From a virus: a DNA stretch of 34,555 nucleotides. Both the position numbers and the translations under genes were made by a program. Positions 18,903 through 26,776 of the stretch are shown piece by piece. The DNA lies in the IMG/VR virus record IMGVR_UViG_3300025769_000410, positions 1-34,555 of that record. One strand, 5' to 3'. The notes under the pieces were generated by a model that saw only the letters and a list, made by a program, of their open reading frames with translations, was not told the DNA's origin and did no database searches. Positions within the stretch are counted from its first letter, which is position 1. Each line of letters begins with the position of its first letter.

Positions 18903-21871
18903 GTAAACATTCCGCCAGAATTTCGCTTAATAACGTCGTCAAGAATCTCTCCTGAACTCATGTTTTCCAGCTTAGCAACGTAATCTTCATTAAACACATT
19001 AAGATCTTGCATTTCTGGAACTTGAAAATTTAATCGATAATCAAAGTTAGTGGCTTTTGGTACAGAAGATAACCCGCCAGAAGATCCTCCCCCATCATCC
19101 TTGTCGCCAAAGCCAAATGCCTCCATTAAAGCATCTTCCCCTCCAGGATCTTTATCTGCATTTTCAGGATCTTTTGTCCCAATAACATCAAGTGCAGGCT
19201 CTGGATCTTTTGTTGCTATTTCTTCGTTTGCATCCTCCCCGCCTTCCTTGTCATCTCCAGCGCCTAACTCTGGCTCTTTTTCTTTTGCCTCTGTTTCAGC
19301 GTCCTTCCCATTAATTATTTCGTAAACAGTTTCAGCGTCTTTTATAGGATTAGCGGCAGCTTCTTCTTGAGTCTCGCCATCCTTGTCTTCATTAAGATCT
19401 TCGTCACCTTCTCCGTCTTTTGTTGCTGGATCTTGGGTTTCGCCAGGATCTTTATTTCCAATTAAATCTTGATAGGTTTCGGCATCCTTAACGGGATTGT
19501 TTAATATTTCAGCCTCTGTTTCACCATCTTTATTATTAGGATCAGTGTCTTCAGTTTCGCCATCTTTTACTTCTGGGCTATCTGTTTCTTGCTCTCCATC
19601 TTTTCCATCAATAACATCAGCACCAGTCTCTCCATCCTTGGTCGGATTGTTTTCTCTTTCTTCTTGGCTTTCTCCGTCTTTAACTGGATTATTTTCTCTT
19701 TCTTCTTGGGTTTCGCCGTCTTGCCCGCCATCTTTGTTATCAAAAATAATATCAATGATGTCTTGGAAAAACCCCTCAGAGTCTTTATCGGCAATATCTT
19801 CATCTTCAGACTCCCCGTCTTTTGTGTCAGGATCTACGTCCTCTGATTCGCCATCACCGTCGTCATCACCGTCACCATCATCACCATCTTTTGTATCAGG
19901 ATCTACGTCTTCTGTTTCTCCATCCTTAGTAGTGTCTGCAAAGGCGGTGTCTTCTGCGTCTTTATCAATGCCTGCATTATTTGCAACATTTTCTGCTGTA
20001 TCTTTTTCTAGCTGCTCAGCTGCATCGTCATCTTTGTCTTTTTCTGCTTGTTCATCGCCTTCTTTTTGTGCATCTTCTGCATCAGTATCTTTTTGTTGTT
20101 TCTCAGCATTATCTTTTTCGGTTTGCTCCCCTTCTTTTTCTGCCGACTCAGCATCTTTTCCGCTTTGTTCTGAATCTTTTTCTTGCTGCTCTACCTGATC
20201 CTTTTGATCTTGCTCGGCCTGTGCATCTTTATCTGCCTCAGCGTCTTTATCTTTTTCAGCAGACTCATCAGCATCCTTGTCTTTTTCTGTTTCTTCTTGA
20301 GCGTCCTTGTCTTTCTCGGCGCTTTCGTTATTTTTCTCTTCGTTTTCTGCATCTTTTTCTGCCGACTCGGCATCTTTTTCTTCTTGCTCTGTTGCCGCAT
20401 CCTTTTCTTGCTGCTCAGCATCATCGTCTTTGCGTTTTTGCTCTGAGTCTTTTTCGTCTGTTTCGGCCTGATCTTTATCCGCCTGCTCAGCATCCTTTTC
20501 TTGTTGCTCTGCTTGAGTTTCCTTGCTGTCTTTTTCGCCTTGCTCAGCATCTTTTTCTTTCTTTTCTGACTGAGCGTCCTTATCCGCCTGCTCAGAATCC
20601 TTGCTTTCTTGCTCCGCGTCCTTTTGGTCTTGCTCAGCTTGATCTTTGCTTTGTTGTTCAGAATCCGCATCCTTTGCGGCTTGCTCTGCATCTTTGTCTT
20701 TTTGCTCAGCAGAGTCCTTTGCTTGCTGCTCAGCCTGTTCGTCTTTTAATTGTTGCTCTGCATCCTTTTGATCTTCTTCTGCGTCCTTTGTTTCAGTTTC
20801 AGCATCCTTGTCTTTTTCGGCATCTTCTGCATCTTTTTGTTTTTCTTCTGCGGCATCTTTGTTCGATTGCTCAGTATCTTTGTCAGCCTGCTCAGCATCC
20901 TTGTCAGACTTTTCAGCAGCATCTTTTTCGGATTGTTCAGCTTGATCTTTGTCGGCCTGTTCAGCCTCGTCTTTTTCTACCTGTTCGGCATCATCTTTTT
21001 GCTGTTGCTCAGCGTCATCTTTTTCTTGTTGCTCTGCTTGATCTTTTTCTAACTGCTCAGCCGCATCTTTGTCAGCCTGCTCCTGGGCATCCTTATCTGC
21101 TTGTTCTGCGTCCTTATCAGTTTTTTCAGCCGCATCTTTTTTTTCCTGCTCAGCCGCATCTTTGTCTGCATTTTCGGCTTCTTTGTTTGTTCGCTCAGCC
21201 TCATCTTTTTGCTGTTGTTCAGCCTGGTCTTTTTGATTCTGCTCAGCCTCATCCTTAGCAGTTTGCTCAGCCTCATCCTTTTGATCTTGCTCCGCATTAT
21301 CCTTTGCAGCATTTTCAATTTCTTTGCTAGATTGCTCAGCATCTTTTGCTTCTTGCTCAGCATTACTGTCCTTAACTTTTTGCTCAGAATCTTTTTCTTG
21401 CTCTTCTGCGTCTTTGTCTTTTTCTGATTCTGTATCTTTAGCCTCAAGCTCCGCGTCTTTATCTTTTTCGTCTTCAGCAAAATCTTTTTCTTGTTGTTCT
21501 GTATCCTTTGTAGCTATCTCCGCATCTTTATCTATTTCAGAATCTTTGTCTTTTTCTGTTTCGGCTTGATCTTTTTCTAGCTGCTCTGCCGAATCGTCGT
21601 CAGTAGTATCGTCATCTACATCAGAATCTTTTTGATCTTGTTCTGCATCCTTGTCATTTTGCTCTGCTTCATGAAGCTTTAGTATTGCTGCATAACGCTC
21701 AATTAGCTGTATTCTGCTTAAGCCTTGAGTGTTAAAAGTTGCAAAACCTGGAGCAACGCCAAGATCAATAAGATCGCGAAGCATTTTGTCAGCTGCTCGT
21801 TTGTAATGCAGATCATCTTCAAGTTCTTTTATTGCCTCTTCTGAGCTGTTTCCGCCATCAAACAACCCCAT
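18899..21871 (-). CDS. Giant acidic KD-repeat protein, probable virion component
   Basis: The 990-residue protein has ordered ends and a repetitive middle. Residues 1-72 are helical (KRAADKMLRDLIDLGVAPGF). About residues 73-640 consist of charged repeats of 7 or 8 residues each containing Lys-Asp, for example KDAEQADKD and EQQEKDDAEQQQKD. About 640-910 switch to looser 'KDGET' repeats of about 12 residues with DPDT, ENNPV and similar inserts. About 925-990 is a Gly/Ser linker and an ordered tail ending SGEILDDVIKRNSGGMFT. Net charge is extremely negative, and the 7-8 periodicity with i/i+4 Glu-Lys pairs suggests a long single charged helix. It lies between holin and tail tubular A. No known domain was recognised; a tail-length, ejection or DNA-mimic role is speculative. 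Confidence 0.75.
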   Translation of the reverse strand: MGLFDGGNSSEEAIKELEDDLHYKRAADKMLRDLIDLGVAPGFATFNTQGLSRIQLIERYAAILKLHEAEQNDKDAEQDQKDSDVDDDTTDDDSAEQLEKDQAETEKDKDSEIDKDAEIATKDTEQQEKDFAEDEKDKDAELEAKDTESEKDKDAEEQEKDSEQKVKDSNAEQEAKDAEQSSKEIENAAKDNAEQDQKDEAEQTAKDEAEQNQKDQAEQQQKDEAERTNKEAENADKDAAEQEKKDAAEKTDKDAEQADKDAQEQADKDAAEQLEKDQAEQQEKDDAEQQQKDDAEQVEKDEAEQADKDQAEQSEKDAAEKSDKDAEQADKDTEQSNKDAAEEKQKDAEDAEKDKDAETETKDAEEDQKDAEQQLKDEQAEQQAKDSAEQKDKDAEQAAKDADSEQQSKDQAEQDQKDAEQESKDSEQADKDAQSEKKEKDAEQGEKDSKETQAEQQEKDAEQADKDQAETDEKDSEQKRKDDDAEQQEKDAATEQEEKDAESAEKDAENEEKNNESAEKDKDAQEETEKDKDADESAEKDKDAEADKDAQAEQDQKDQVEQQEKDSEQSGKDAESAEKEGEQTEKDNAEKQQKDTDAEDAQKEGDEQAEKDKDDDAAEQLEKDTAENVANNAGIDKDAEDTAFADTTKDGETEDVDPDTKDGDDGDGDDDGDGESEDVDPDTKDGESEDEDIADKDSEGFFQDIIDIIFDNKDGGQDGETQEERENNPVKDGESQEERENNPTKDGETGADVIDGKDGEQETDSPEVKDGETEDTDPNNKDGETEAEILNNPVKDAETYQDLIGNKDPGETQDPATKDGEGDEDLNEDKDGETQEEAAANPIKDAETVYEIINGKDAETEAKEKEPELGAGDDKEGGEDANEEIATKDPEPALDVIGTKDPENADKDPGGEDALMEAFGFGDKDDGGGSSGGLSSVPKATNFDYRLNFQVPEMQDLNVFNEDYVAKLENMSSGEILDDVIKRNSGGMFT

Positions 21872-21873
21872 GA

Positions 21874-22251
21874 CTACTTACCAGCCTTTAGTTTCATGAG
21901 CTTGTCAGCACCACGTATTCCAAATGACGCAGATACTGCAAGAAACAATAGATACTGATACCAATCTGGAAGAGTATCCAAAGCAGAAAAACTGTCATGA
22001 ACCCTATCAACAATAAAAGGGTCGTCAGCAATGATGCTCCAACCAAGAGCAAATAATGGCACTGCGAGAACAATTGTCCAAAACTCATCTTTCCAGCTAG
22101 ACGCAGACGCGTCAGCCATTTTGCTTTCCCAATCTGCGCCATTTTGTATAACCTGCATCTTAGCCTCATGCTTAGCTTGAGACTGTTGTTGCTTATTGCC
22201 TAGCCATGTTTTAGCTAAGCCAGCAACTGGGCCTATCAATGCTTGCAACAT
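21874..22251 (-). CDS. Holin of the 3-TM (GTA holin-like) family
   Basis: The 125-residue protein matches the Holin_3TMs pattern. An amphipathic start (LIGPVAGLAKTWLGNKQQQS) is followed by the highly characteristic SWKDEFWTIVLAVPLFALGW segment. DTLPDWYQYLLFLAVSASFG then leads into a Lys-rich end. Two strong transmembrane segments (about 58-75 and 95-112) and an N-terminal amphipathic helix are seen. Such holins permeabilise the inner membrane so that the endolysin reaches peptidoglycan; here the M15 enzyme at 61-405 is the likely partner. The gene sits in a membrane-protein cluster (22255-23427) and ends 2 bases before the acidic repeat gene. Confidence 0.82.
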   Translation of the reverse strand: MLQALIGPVAGLAKTWLGNKQQQSQAKHEAKMQVIQNGADWESKMADASASSWKDEFWTIVLAVPLFALGWSIIADDPFIVDRVHDSFSALDTLPDWYQYLLFLAVSASFGIRGADKLMKLKAGK

Positions 22252-22254
22252 ACA

Positions 22255-22542
22255 TTACCTCATTAGGTAAACAATGAGTGAAGCGGCGGTTGTTATTGAA
22301 ATCCAAAACATCCTTTCGCCAAATCGCAAAGAGTTTGAGTTGGTTAGTACGTTATTAGTCAGACCTTTAATATCTTCTGTATGACCATCAATTTGTTTTT
22401 CATGCCGTTCAAGTCGCTTAAATATAGATAACAACCTTTCTTCAATCCGAGCAAAATTAGCCACTGTATCTGACAGCTTATCTAGCTTGTCTTCTATTCT
22501 TTCAAGCCTTTGTTCAGTCACCGCTATAAACCTTTCCATCAT
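22255..22542 (-). CDS. Coiled-coil protein with C-terminal membrane anchor, lysis-associated
   Basis: The start is set at ATG 22542 by AGGA 8 bases upstream; the frame could run to 22626 but only inside the previous gene. The 95-residue product is a continuous heptad coiled coil (about 5-70, ERFIAVTEQRLERIEDKLDK and on), closed by one transmembrane helix (ERMFWISITTAASLIVYLMR). The layout is that of XhlA-type haemolysin-associated or spanin-like lysis proteins, but no clear family match is claimed. It overlaps the secreted 148-aa gene by 29 bp and lies immediately upstream of the holin, so a lysis role is likely. Confidence 0.65.
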   Translation of the reverse strand: MMERFIAVTEQRLERIEDKLDKLSDTVANFARIEERLLSIFKRLERHEKQIDGHTEDIKGLTNNVLTNSNSLRFGERMFWISITTAASLIVYLMR

Positions 22543-22960
22543 TACACCGATCCTGCCATTCAATTTCTTCAAATGACAAAATACCAGTTGGCTCGTAGTA
22601 ATCGCACATGTCGTAAGCGCCGTCATTGTTAATATCGCACTGCCTTTGCCATGTAACCATATTAAACGTCAATCCTTCCGACCAGGGAATATAGCTTTCA
22701 CACCACTGTGCGCTGCCTATAACGCCAACGCCGCCTGTCTCAACATGCACATGATCTTTCTTTGTATTCGGCAGCGTTAAATGAAAAAGAATATCGCCTC
22801 GGCTGTAGGCTTTTGTGTAATAAAGCTTAGAATAATGACTAACGTACACTTTTTCATTGTCTTTAACCGTGTATTGGCTGCCATCATCATACAAAATTAC
22901 TGTATCTGCCGAAACAAACATTGTTGTTACAACAGATACAAAAGCCAATATGTTTTTCAT
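22514..22960 (-). CDS. Secreted protein with calcium-loop-like motif and four cysteines
   Basis: The 148-residue protein has a signal peptide (MKNILAFVSVVTTMFVSA, cleavage likely after Ala18, no lipobox). The mature part starts with strands (TVILYDDGSQYTVKDNEKVY) and contains four cysteines (87, 108, 119, 139), consistent with two disulfides in the periplasm. Residues 109-120 (DINNDGAYDMCD) match the D-x-N-x-D-G-x-x-D calcium loop seen in dockerins and EF-hands. No family was recognised. Placement between two membrane proteins and the holin suggests a periplasmic task in lysis or exclusion. The start overlaps the upstream stop by 4 bp. Confidence 0.68.
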   Translation of the reverse strand: MKNILAFVSVVTTMFVSADTVILYDDGSQYTVKDNEKVYVSHYSKLYYTKAYSRGDILFHLTLPNTKKDHVHVETGGVGVIGSAQWCESYIPWSEGLTFNMVTWQRQCDINNDGAYDMCDYYEPTGILSFEEIEWQDRCNDGKVYSGD

Positions 22961-23427
22961 CCTGCGCTCCTTATAACTGATATCGTTGCATAAATAATTC
23001 CACTCGAAAGCATTAAAGCAATAATCATTGCTGAAACATCTAACATTCTTCTTTGCCTTCTCCGTTGTTTATAAATTATTCGCTCACGTTTTGCCCGTAT
23101 TTCTCGACGCATTTGCATCATTTCTTTATACGCTTCTACTCCGTAAGACCAGGTAATTAACTCCCGTATTTGCTTTTCTTGCTCCTCTACTTTCTTTTTT
23201 GCAATAACGCTGTTTAATGCTTGTTGCTCAACAGATTCGCCATCAAACAACTTTTTAAACAATGGCGGCTTTTCTGATTCTTTTTCTGCTTCTTTAATAT
23301 CGGAAACCAAGCCATACCAATGACCAAGTTTCTGAGCAACATGTTCAATCTCAGCACCTCTGTTTACTAGCGTCTGTATCCCTTTGAAGGTTGTAGACGC
23401 CATAGCAATTAAAGAAAGAGGATCCAT
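22957..23427 (-). CDS. Conserved marine-phage membrane protein with coiled coil
   Basis: The 156-residue protein starts MDPLSLIAMASTTFKGIQTL and continues with HVAQKLGHWYGLVSDIKEAE. It then has a charged coiled-coil region (AKKKVEEQEKQIRELITWSY), a very basic stretch (IIYKQRRRQRRM) and a C-terminal transmembrane helix (DVSAMIIALMLSSGIIYATI). Proteins of this order are frequent in cyanophages and other marine phages next to tail or lysis genes, with no assigned function. The membrane end and the basic patch suggest it links the membrane to DNA or the virion. The product sits upstream of the secreted protein in an ATGA overlap. Confidence 0.7.
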   Translation of the reverse strand: MDPLSLIAMASTTFKGIQTLVNRGAEIEHVAQKLGHWYGLVSDIKEAEKESEKPPLFKKLFDGESVEQQALNSVIAKKKVEEQEKQIRELITWSYGVEAYKEMMQMRREIRAKRERIIYKQRRRQRRMLDVSAMIIALMLSSGIIYATISVIRSAG

Positions 23428-23435
23428 TCATTAGA

Positions 23436-23747
23436 TTACCAAGAAACGCCAGTGCCAGACGTAGGTGTAGCTTGCTCTGCAATCTGTGCATCAATAGCCG
23501 CCTCTGTAGCCGCTACTTGCTCGTCACCCAGAGCCGCCTTAGCCCAGCCAACAGCCATCTCTTCGGTAACATCAGCCCACTCTACAAACGACTCTCCGGG
23601 TGCCTCAAGCCCTACAGTGCCGTATGAAGAGCCAGAGTTATCTCCGTCAGTCTTTGATACACGCCAGTGTACGGTGTTGACTACGTTGGTGTGTCCGTTT
23701 TGTGAAACGGTGTAGTCCATTGCTGATACAGTCCATGTGTGTGCCAT
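23436..23747 (-). CDS. Small beta-rich phage protein, tail fibre-adjacent
   Basis: The 103-residue protein reads MAHTWTVSAMDYTVSQNGHT, then VVNTVHWRVSKTDGD and a helical second half (SFVEWADVTEEMAVGWAKAA, LGDEQVAATEAAIDAQIAEQ). The pattern 'TWxVxxMDxxxxxxGxTxVVxxVHWRV ... W' is common in marine podovirus and cyanophage proteins encoded next to fibre genes. It is usually unnamed and sometimes found in virions. GGAG lies before the ATG at 23747, 3 bases after the fibre stop. Confidence 0.68.
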   Translation of the reverse strand: MAHTWTVSAMDYTVSQNGHTNVVNTVHWRVSKTDGDNSGSSYGTVGLEAPGESFVEWADVTEEMAVGWAKAALGDEQVAATEAAIDAQIAEQATPTSGTGVSW

Positions 23748-23750
23748 TGT

Positions 23751-26717
23751 TTATTCTCCTTTAAGTGCCGTTACTTCGGCTTTGAGTTCGTTTACTTGTG
23801 TTGAAAGTTCTTGAATAGATTTCATCATGGCGAACATAAGATCAGTGTTAAACACGGAGTCCATCTGTTGCTCGTTGTATTCCCAAGATGCTTTGCTTAC
23901 AAACTCTGGCGCAACAGCTTCAACGTCCTGTGCAATAACACCTAAGTGAAGTTTGCTGTTTTCCTCGTCCTCATTGTATCTAAAGTTTTTAACCGGAATA
24001 CTGCAAAGTTTTTCAAGGTAATCACCAGATTCAACAATGTCTTTTTTGGCGCGTTGATCTGATAAATTTGAATCAAAGGCTTGATAATTACTGATTCCTC
24101 CATTTGAGGTAACCGACATCCTCAATGCGGAGCTATCTTCACAATAAATAAACTGATTACCACTGCCGTTAGGAGCCGCCGCCGAATAATCAATATTAAG
24201 GCCAAAACAGTTTGCGGTATTCGTATTTGTGTCTATCAGCTTTGCGGTATAAACGCCTGTTGCAACACTCTTACTAGCAACTAAGCGTGAACTTCCAGAG
24301 GTAGTTGTTCCAACCAGCAAGTTGCCGCTAGAGTCGATAGAAAACCTATTCGTCATGGTCACTGCATCGCCAATGGTATCCGTACCAGACGCGCTTGTCT
24401 TAAATTCTAGACTGCCATTACCAATTTCTAGGGCCGATTTTGCAAAGGAAAAATTACCCGCCGCTGAAACATATCCGTGAGAAGTAGTTGTTGATGGCTT
24501 TGCACCATAAGTCAGTGTGGTATAGCCCGATGATCTCACTGATCCAAATATGTTTAAGAGGTCATCGTTGGTGTAATTGATCGCGTAAGCCGTAGCGCCG
24601 CTGGTAGACGAGTCGCCGGCTAGTACGGAACCACCAGCAGTAATACGCATGGCTTCTGACGTACCGCTCCCACCACCACCGCCAGTTAAAAAGCGAATTG
24701 ATCCTGTACCAGATGTTGCGCCATAACTGTGTATTGAGACTAGGTTACTGCTGTACTCAACAACGCCCGCATTGGTTTGGTGACTTGCTAAAGACCCTTT
24801 GAAAATAACACCGCCAGAGCTATCTATCGCCATGCGTGTCGCGCCAGCAGTACCAATAAGCATTTCATCGGTTCCGCTGTTGTTATGGTTGTATTGAATG
24901 AACCCCCTGTACTGCTCGTCACCTGTTGTGCCATCGGCGAAGTACAAAGCACCATAACCGCCAGACGTAGAATCACTGACTACCGTAATACCTCCAGAAA
25001 CACCAGTATCCACAACAAGCTCTGAAGCATTGCTATAAGTTGAAGGGGATGTAGTGCCAATGCCAACCCTGCCGCTGGAGTCGATAAGCATACGCCCTAT
25101 TTCATTTGTGCCGAAGATCAAAGAGCGTGAAGCACTGTTGTGGTAAATGTGCATACCTGTGGCGTCTAATGCGATTGCGCCATCGTAGCCATTGCCATCA
25201 ATCCTGATCTGACCAGTGGGTGTTCCCGACATACTGATATCAGTGCCATCACCAGCAGTGAGGTTGCCATCTATGTCCACGTTCTGACTTGAGTCAATCG
25301 TAATTGCAGTGCTTGTGGCGTTGTCGTCGATGCCTGTGGAGGTAAACGTAGTAAACGTGCCTGCGGCGGCTGTAGATGCACCAATAATTGTGTTTTCGAT
25401 TGTGCCGCCAGATATGGTTAAGTCATTGGCAACATAGGTGTCAGAGATAACCGAGCCTTGCCAGGTTCCTGTGCCAATTGTTCCAACTGCCGTTATTTGC
25501 GTCTGAGAGGCATCCACAGACAAAGTGTCCGTACTAAGGGTAATACCCGTACCTGCCGTCAAAGCGGTCTTAGAAACGCTTATAGCAGCGCTGGCGTTAA
25601 CATCATCATTAACAATAACCCCAGAGCCAATAGCCGCTACGCCAGTATCGGCAATCGTAACGTCGCCAGAGACTACATTGTCAATCCACTTTGATGTGCC
25701 TGTGTCATAAAACAAAACGGCGGCATCAGCAGGGCTTGTAACATTTGTATCTGTAAGCTCGGCAAGTGTATCCGCAGATGCAACCTGAGAATCGACATAT
25801 GCCTTAATAGATTGTTGGGTAGCGAGTTGAGTTGCAGAGTCTGAAGACATATCATCTTCATCAAGAACCGCAGTGCCAGAAACGCCCGTGTTTAAAACAG
25901 GCGATGTTAGTGTTTTGTTTGTAAGAGATTGACTTCCAGTAAGCGTTGCTACCGTCGAATCAATCGCAAACGTAACGGCATTACCAGAACCCGACGTATC
26001 AATACCAGTGCCGCCAGTAAACGTCATGGTTTCTGAGTCAAGATCAATATTTAAAGCACCACCGCTGTCAGCTTGAAAGTCTAAGTCTGATGCTGTTGCT
26101 ACAGAATCAACATATGCCTTTACTGATTGCTGGCTGGGAATAGATGTAGCTGAGTCGCTAGACATATCATCTTCGTCAACAAAAGCTGTAACGCCATCAA
26201 GCACATTTAATTCTGCGGCTGTACTTGTTACTCCATCTAGTATATTTAACTCTGCGGTTGTACTTGTAACCCCGTCAAGAATGTTTAATTCTGCCGTTGT
26301 CGAAGTAACACCATCTAGTATATTTAGCTCAGCCGCAGTAGAAGTCACTCCGTCCAAAATATTAAGCTCAGCCGCTGTGCTGGTAACCCCATCTAAAATA
26401 TTAAGTTCGGCTGTAGTGGATGTAACGCCATCCATAATATTAAGTTCTGCGGCAGTAGCAGTAACTCCGTCAAGGATATTTAACTCCGCCGCAGTAGAGG
26501 TTACGCCATCAAGAATGTTTAACTCTGCCGCTGTAGCGGTAATTGCAGTCCCCGCAATAGAAAGGCTGCTTGGGTTTGACCCCACTTCGATAACAGCACC
26601 ACTGCCATTTTCGGTATAAAGTCTTTTGTTTGTTAAATCAATTGCTGGTTCGCCTTGGACTAAATCACTAGCTGAGGGCGCACCCGATCCATTTTTAAGC
26701 TTAATTGTGGTTGCCAT
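23751..26717 (-). CDS. Tail fibre with TAAELNILDGVT repeats and C-terminal S74 chaperone
   Basis: The 988-residue protein begins with a virion-attachment-like segment (MATTIKLKNGSGAPSASDLV). Nine near-perfect 13-residue repeats (residues 61-177, core TAAELNILDGVT) follow, then a twice-used module with DEDDMSSDSAT and QQSxKAYVDS. A long Thr/Ser/Gly-rich beta shaft comes next. The last 110 residues carry the S74 intramolecular chaperone: SDQRAKKDIVESGDYLEKLC, then GVIAQDVEAVAPEF and a terminal helix (SIQELSTQVNELKAEVTALK). The S74 Ser-Lys motif suggests self-cleavage after trimer folding. It should be the receptor-binding fibre. GGAG precedes the ATG. A terminator at 26745-26770 lies between it and the capsid gene. 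Confidence 0.88.
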   Translation of the reverse strand: MATTIKLKNGSGAPSASDLVQGEPAIDLTNKRLYTENGSGAVIEVGSNPSSLSIAGTAITATAAELNILDGVTSTAAELNILDGVTATAAELNIMDGVTSTTAELNILDGVTSTAAELNILDGVTSTAAELNILDGVTSTTAELNILDGVTSTTAELNILDGVTSTAAELNVLDGVTAFVDEDDMSSDSATSIPSQQSVKAYVDSVATASDLDFQADSGGALNIDLDSETMTFTGGTGIDTSGSGNAVTFAIDSTVATLTGSQSLTNKTLTSPVLNTGVSGTAVLDEDDMSSDSATQLATQQSIKAYVDSQVASADTLAELTDTNVTSPADAAVLFYDTGTSKWIDNVVSGDVTIADTGVAAIGSGVIVNDDVNASAAISVSKTALTAGTGITLSTDTLSVDASQTQITAVGTIGTGTWQGSVISDTYVANDLTISGGTIENTIIGASTAAAGTFTTFTSTGIDDNATSTAITIDSSQNVDIDGNLTAGDGTDISMSGTPTGQIRIDGNGYDGAIALDATGMHIYHNSASRSLIFGTNEIGRMLIDSSGRVGIGTTSPSTYSNASELVVDTGVSGGITVVSDSTSGGYGALYFADGTTGDEQYRGFIQYNHNNSGTDEMLIGTAGATRMAIDSSGGVIFKGSLASHQTNAGVVEYSSNLVSIHSYGATSGTGSIRFLTGGGGGSGTSEAMRITAGGSVLAGDSSTSGATAYAINYTNDDLLNIFGSVRSSGYTTLTYGAKPSTTTSHGYVSAAGNFSFAKSALEIGNGSLEFKTSASGTDTIGDAVTMTNRFSIDSSGNLLVGTTTSGSSRLVASKSVATGVYTAKLIDTNTNTANCFGLNIDYSAAAPNGSGNQFIYCEDSSALRMSVTSNGGISNYQAFDSNLSDQRAKKDIVESGDYLEKLCSIPVKNFRYNEDEENSKLHLGVIAQDVEAVAPEFVSKASWEYNEQQMDSVFNTDLMFAMMKSIQELSTQVNELKAEVTALKGE
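26187..26537 (-). repeat. Nine 39-bp coding repeats in the tail fibre gene
   Basis: Nine tandem units encode [S/A]T[A/T]AELN[I/V/M][L/M]DGVT. The protein sequence is almost invariant, while third-codon positions vary among units. The repeat is therefore kept by selection on the protein as well as by recent DNA duplication. Such shaft repeats expand and contract easily and may set fibre length. Confidence 0.9.
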
Positions 26718-26744
26718 GAACTACTCCAAGGAAAACATTGGATA

Positions 26745-26770
26745 TAAAGAAAGGGGGGCCGAAGCCCCCG
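26745..26770 (-). terminator. Terminator downstream of the capsid gene
   Basis: On the minus strand GGGGGC-TTCG-GCCCCC (26769-26754) is followed by C and TTTCTTTAT. A six-pair GC stem with a TTCG loop and a T-rich tail sits 7 bases after the capsid stop. It would reduce transcription of the fibre and later tail genes relative to capsid. Confidence 0.78.
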
Positions 26771-26776
26771 TAAAGA

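Noticed and set aside
19981-21258. Long plus-strand open frame (425 codons) antisense to the acidic repeat gene
   Set aside because: It is the complement of KD/AEQ codon repeats, giving a Leu/Phe/Cys/His-rich artefact with no ribosome site. Other antisense frames at 19497-20198, 20183-20446 and 20750-21052 have the same cause.
22543-22626. Longer start for the coiled-coil membrane protein
   Set aside because: The extension lies entirely within the secreted-protein gene and has no ribosome site, whereas ATG 22542 has AGGA 8 bases upstream.
26187-26537. Regular 39-bp repeats considered as a CRISPR array
   Set aside because: The units are contiguous without spacers, remain in frame, and encode a constant fibre peptide with silent variation.
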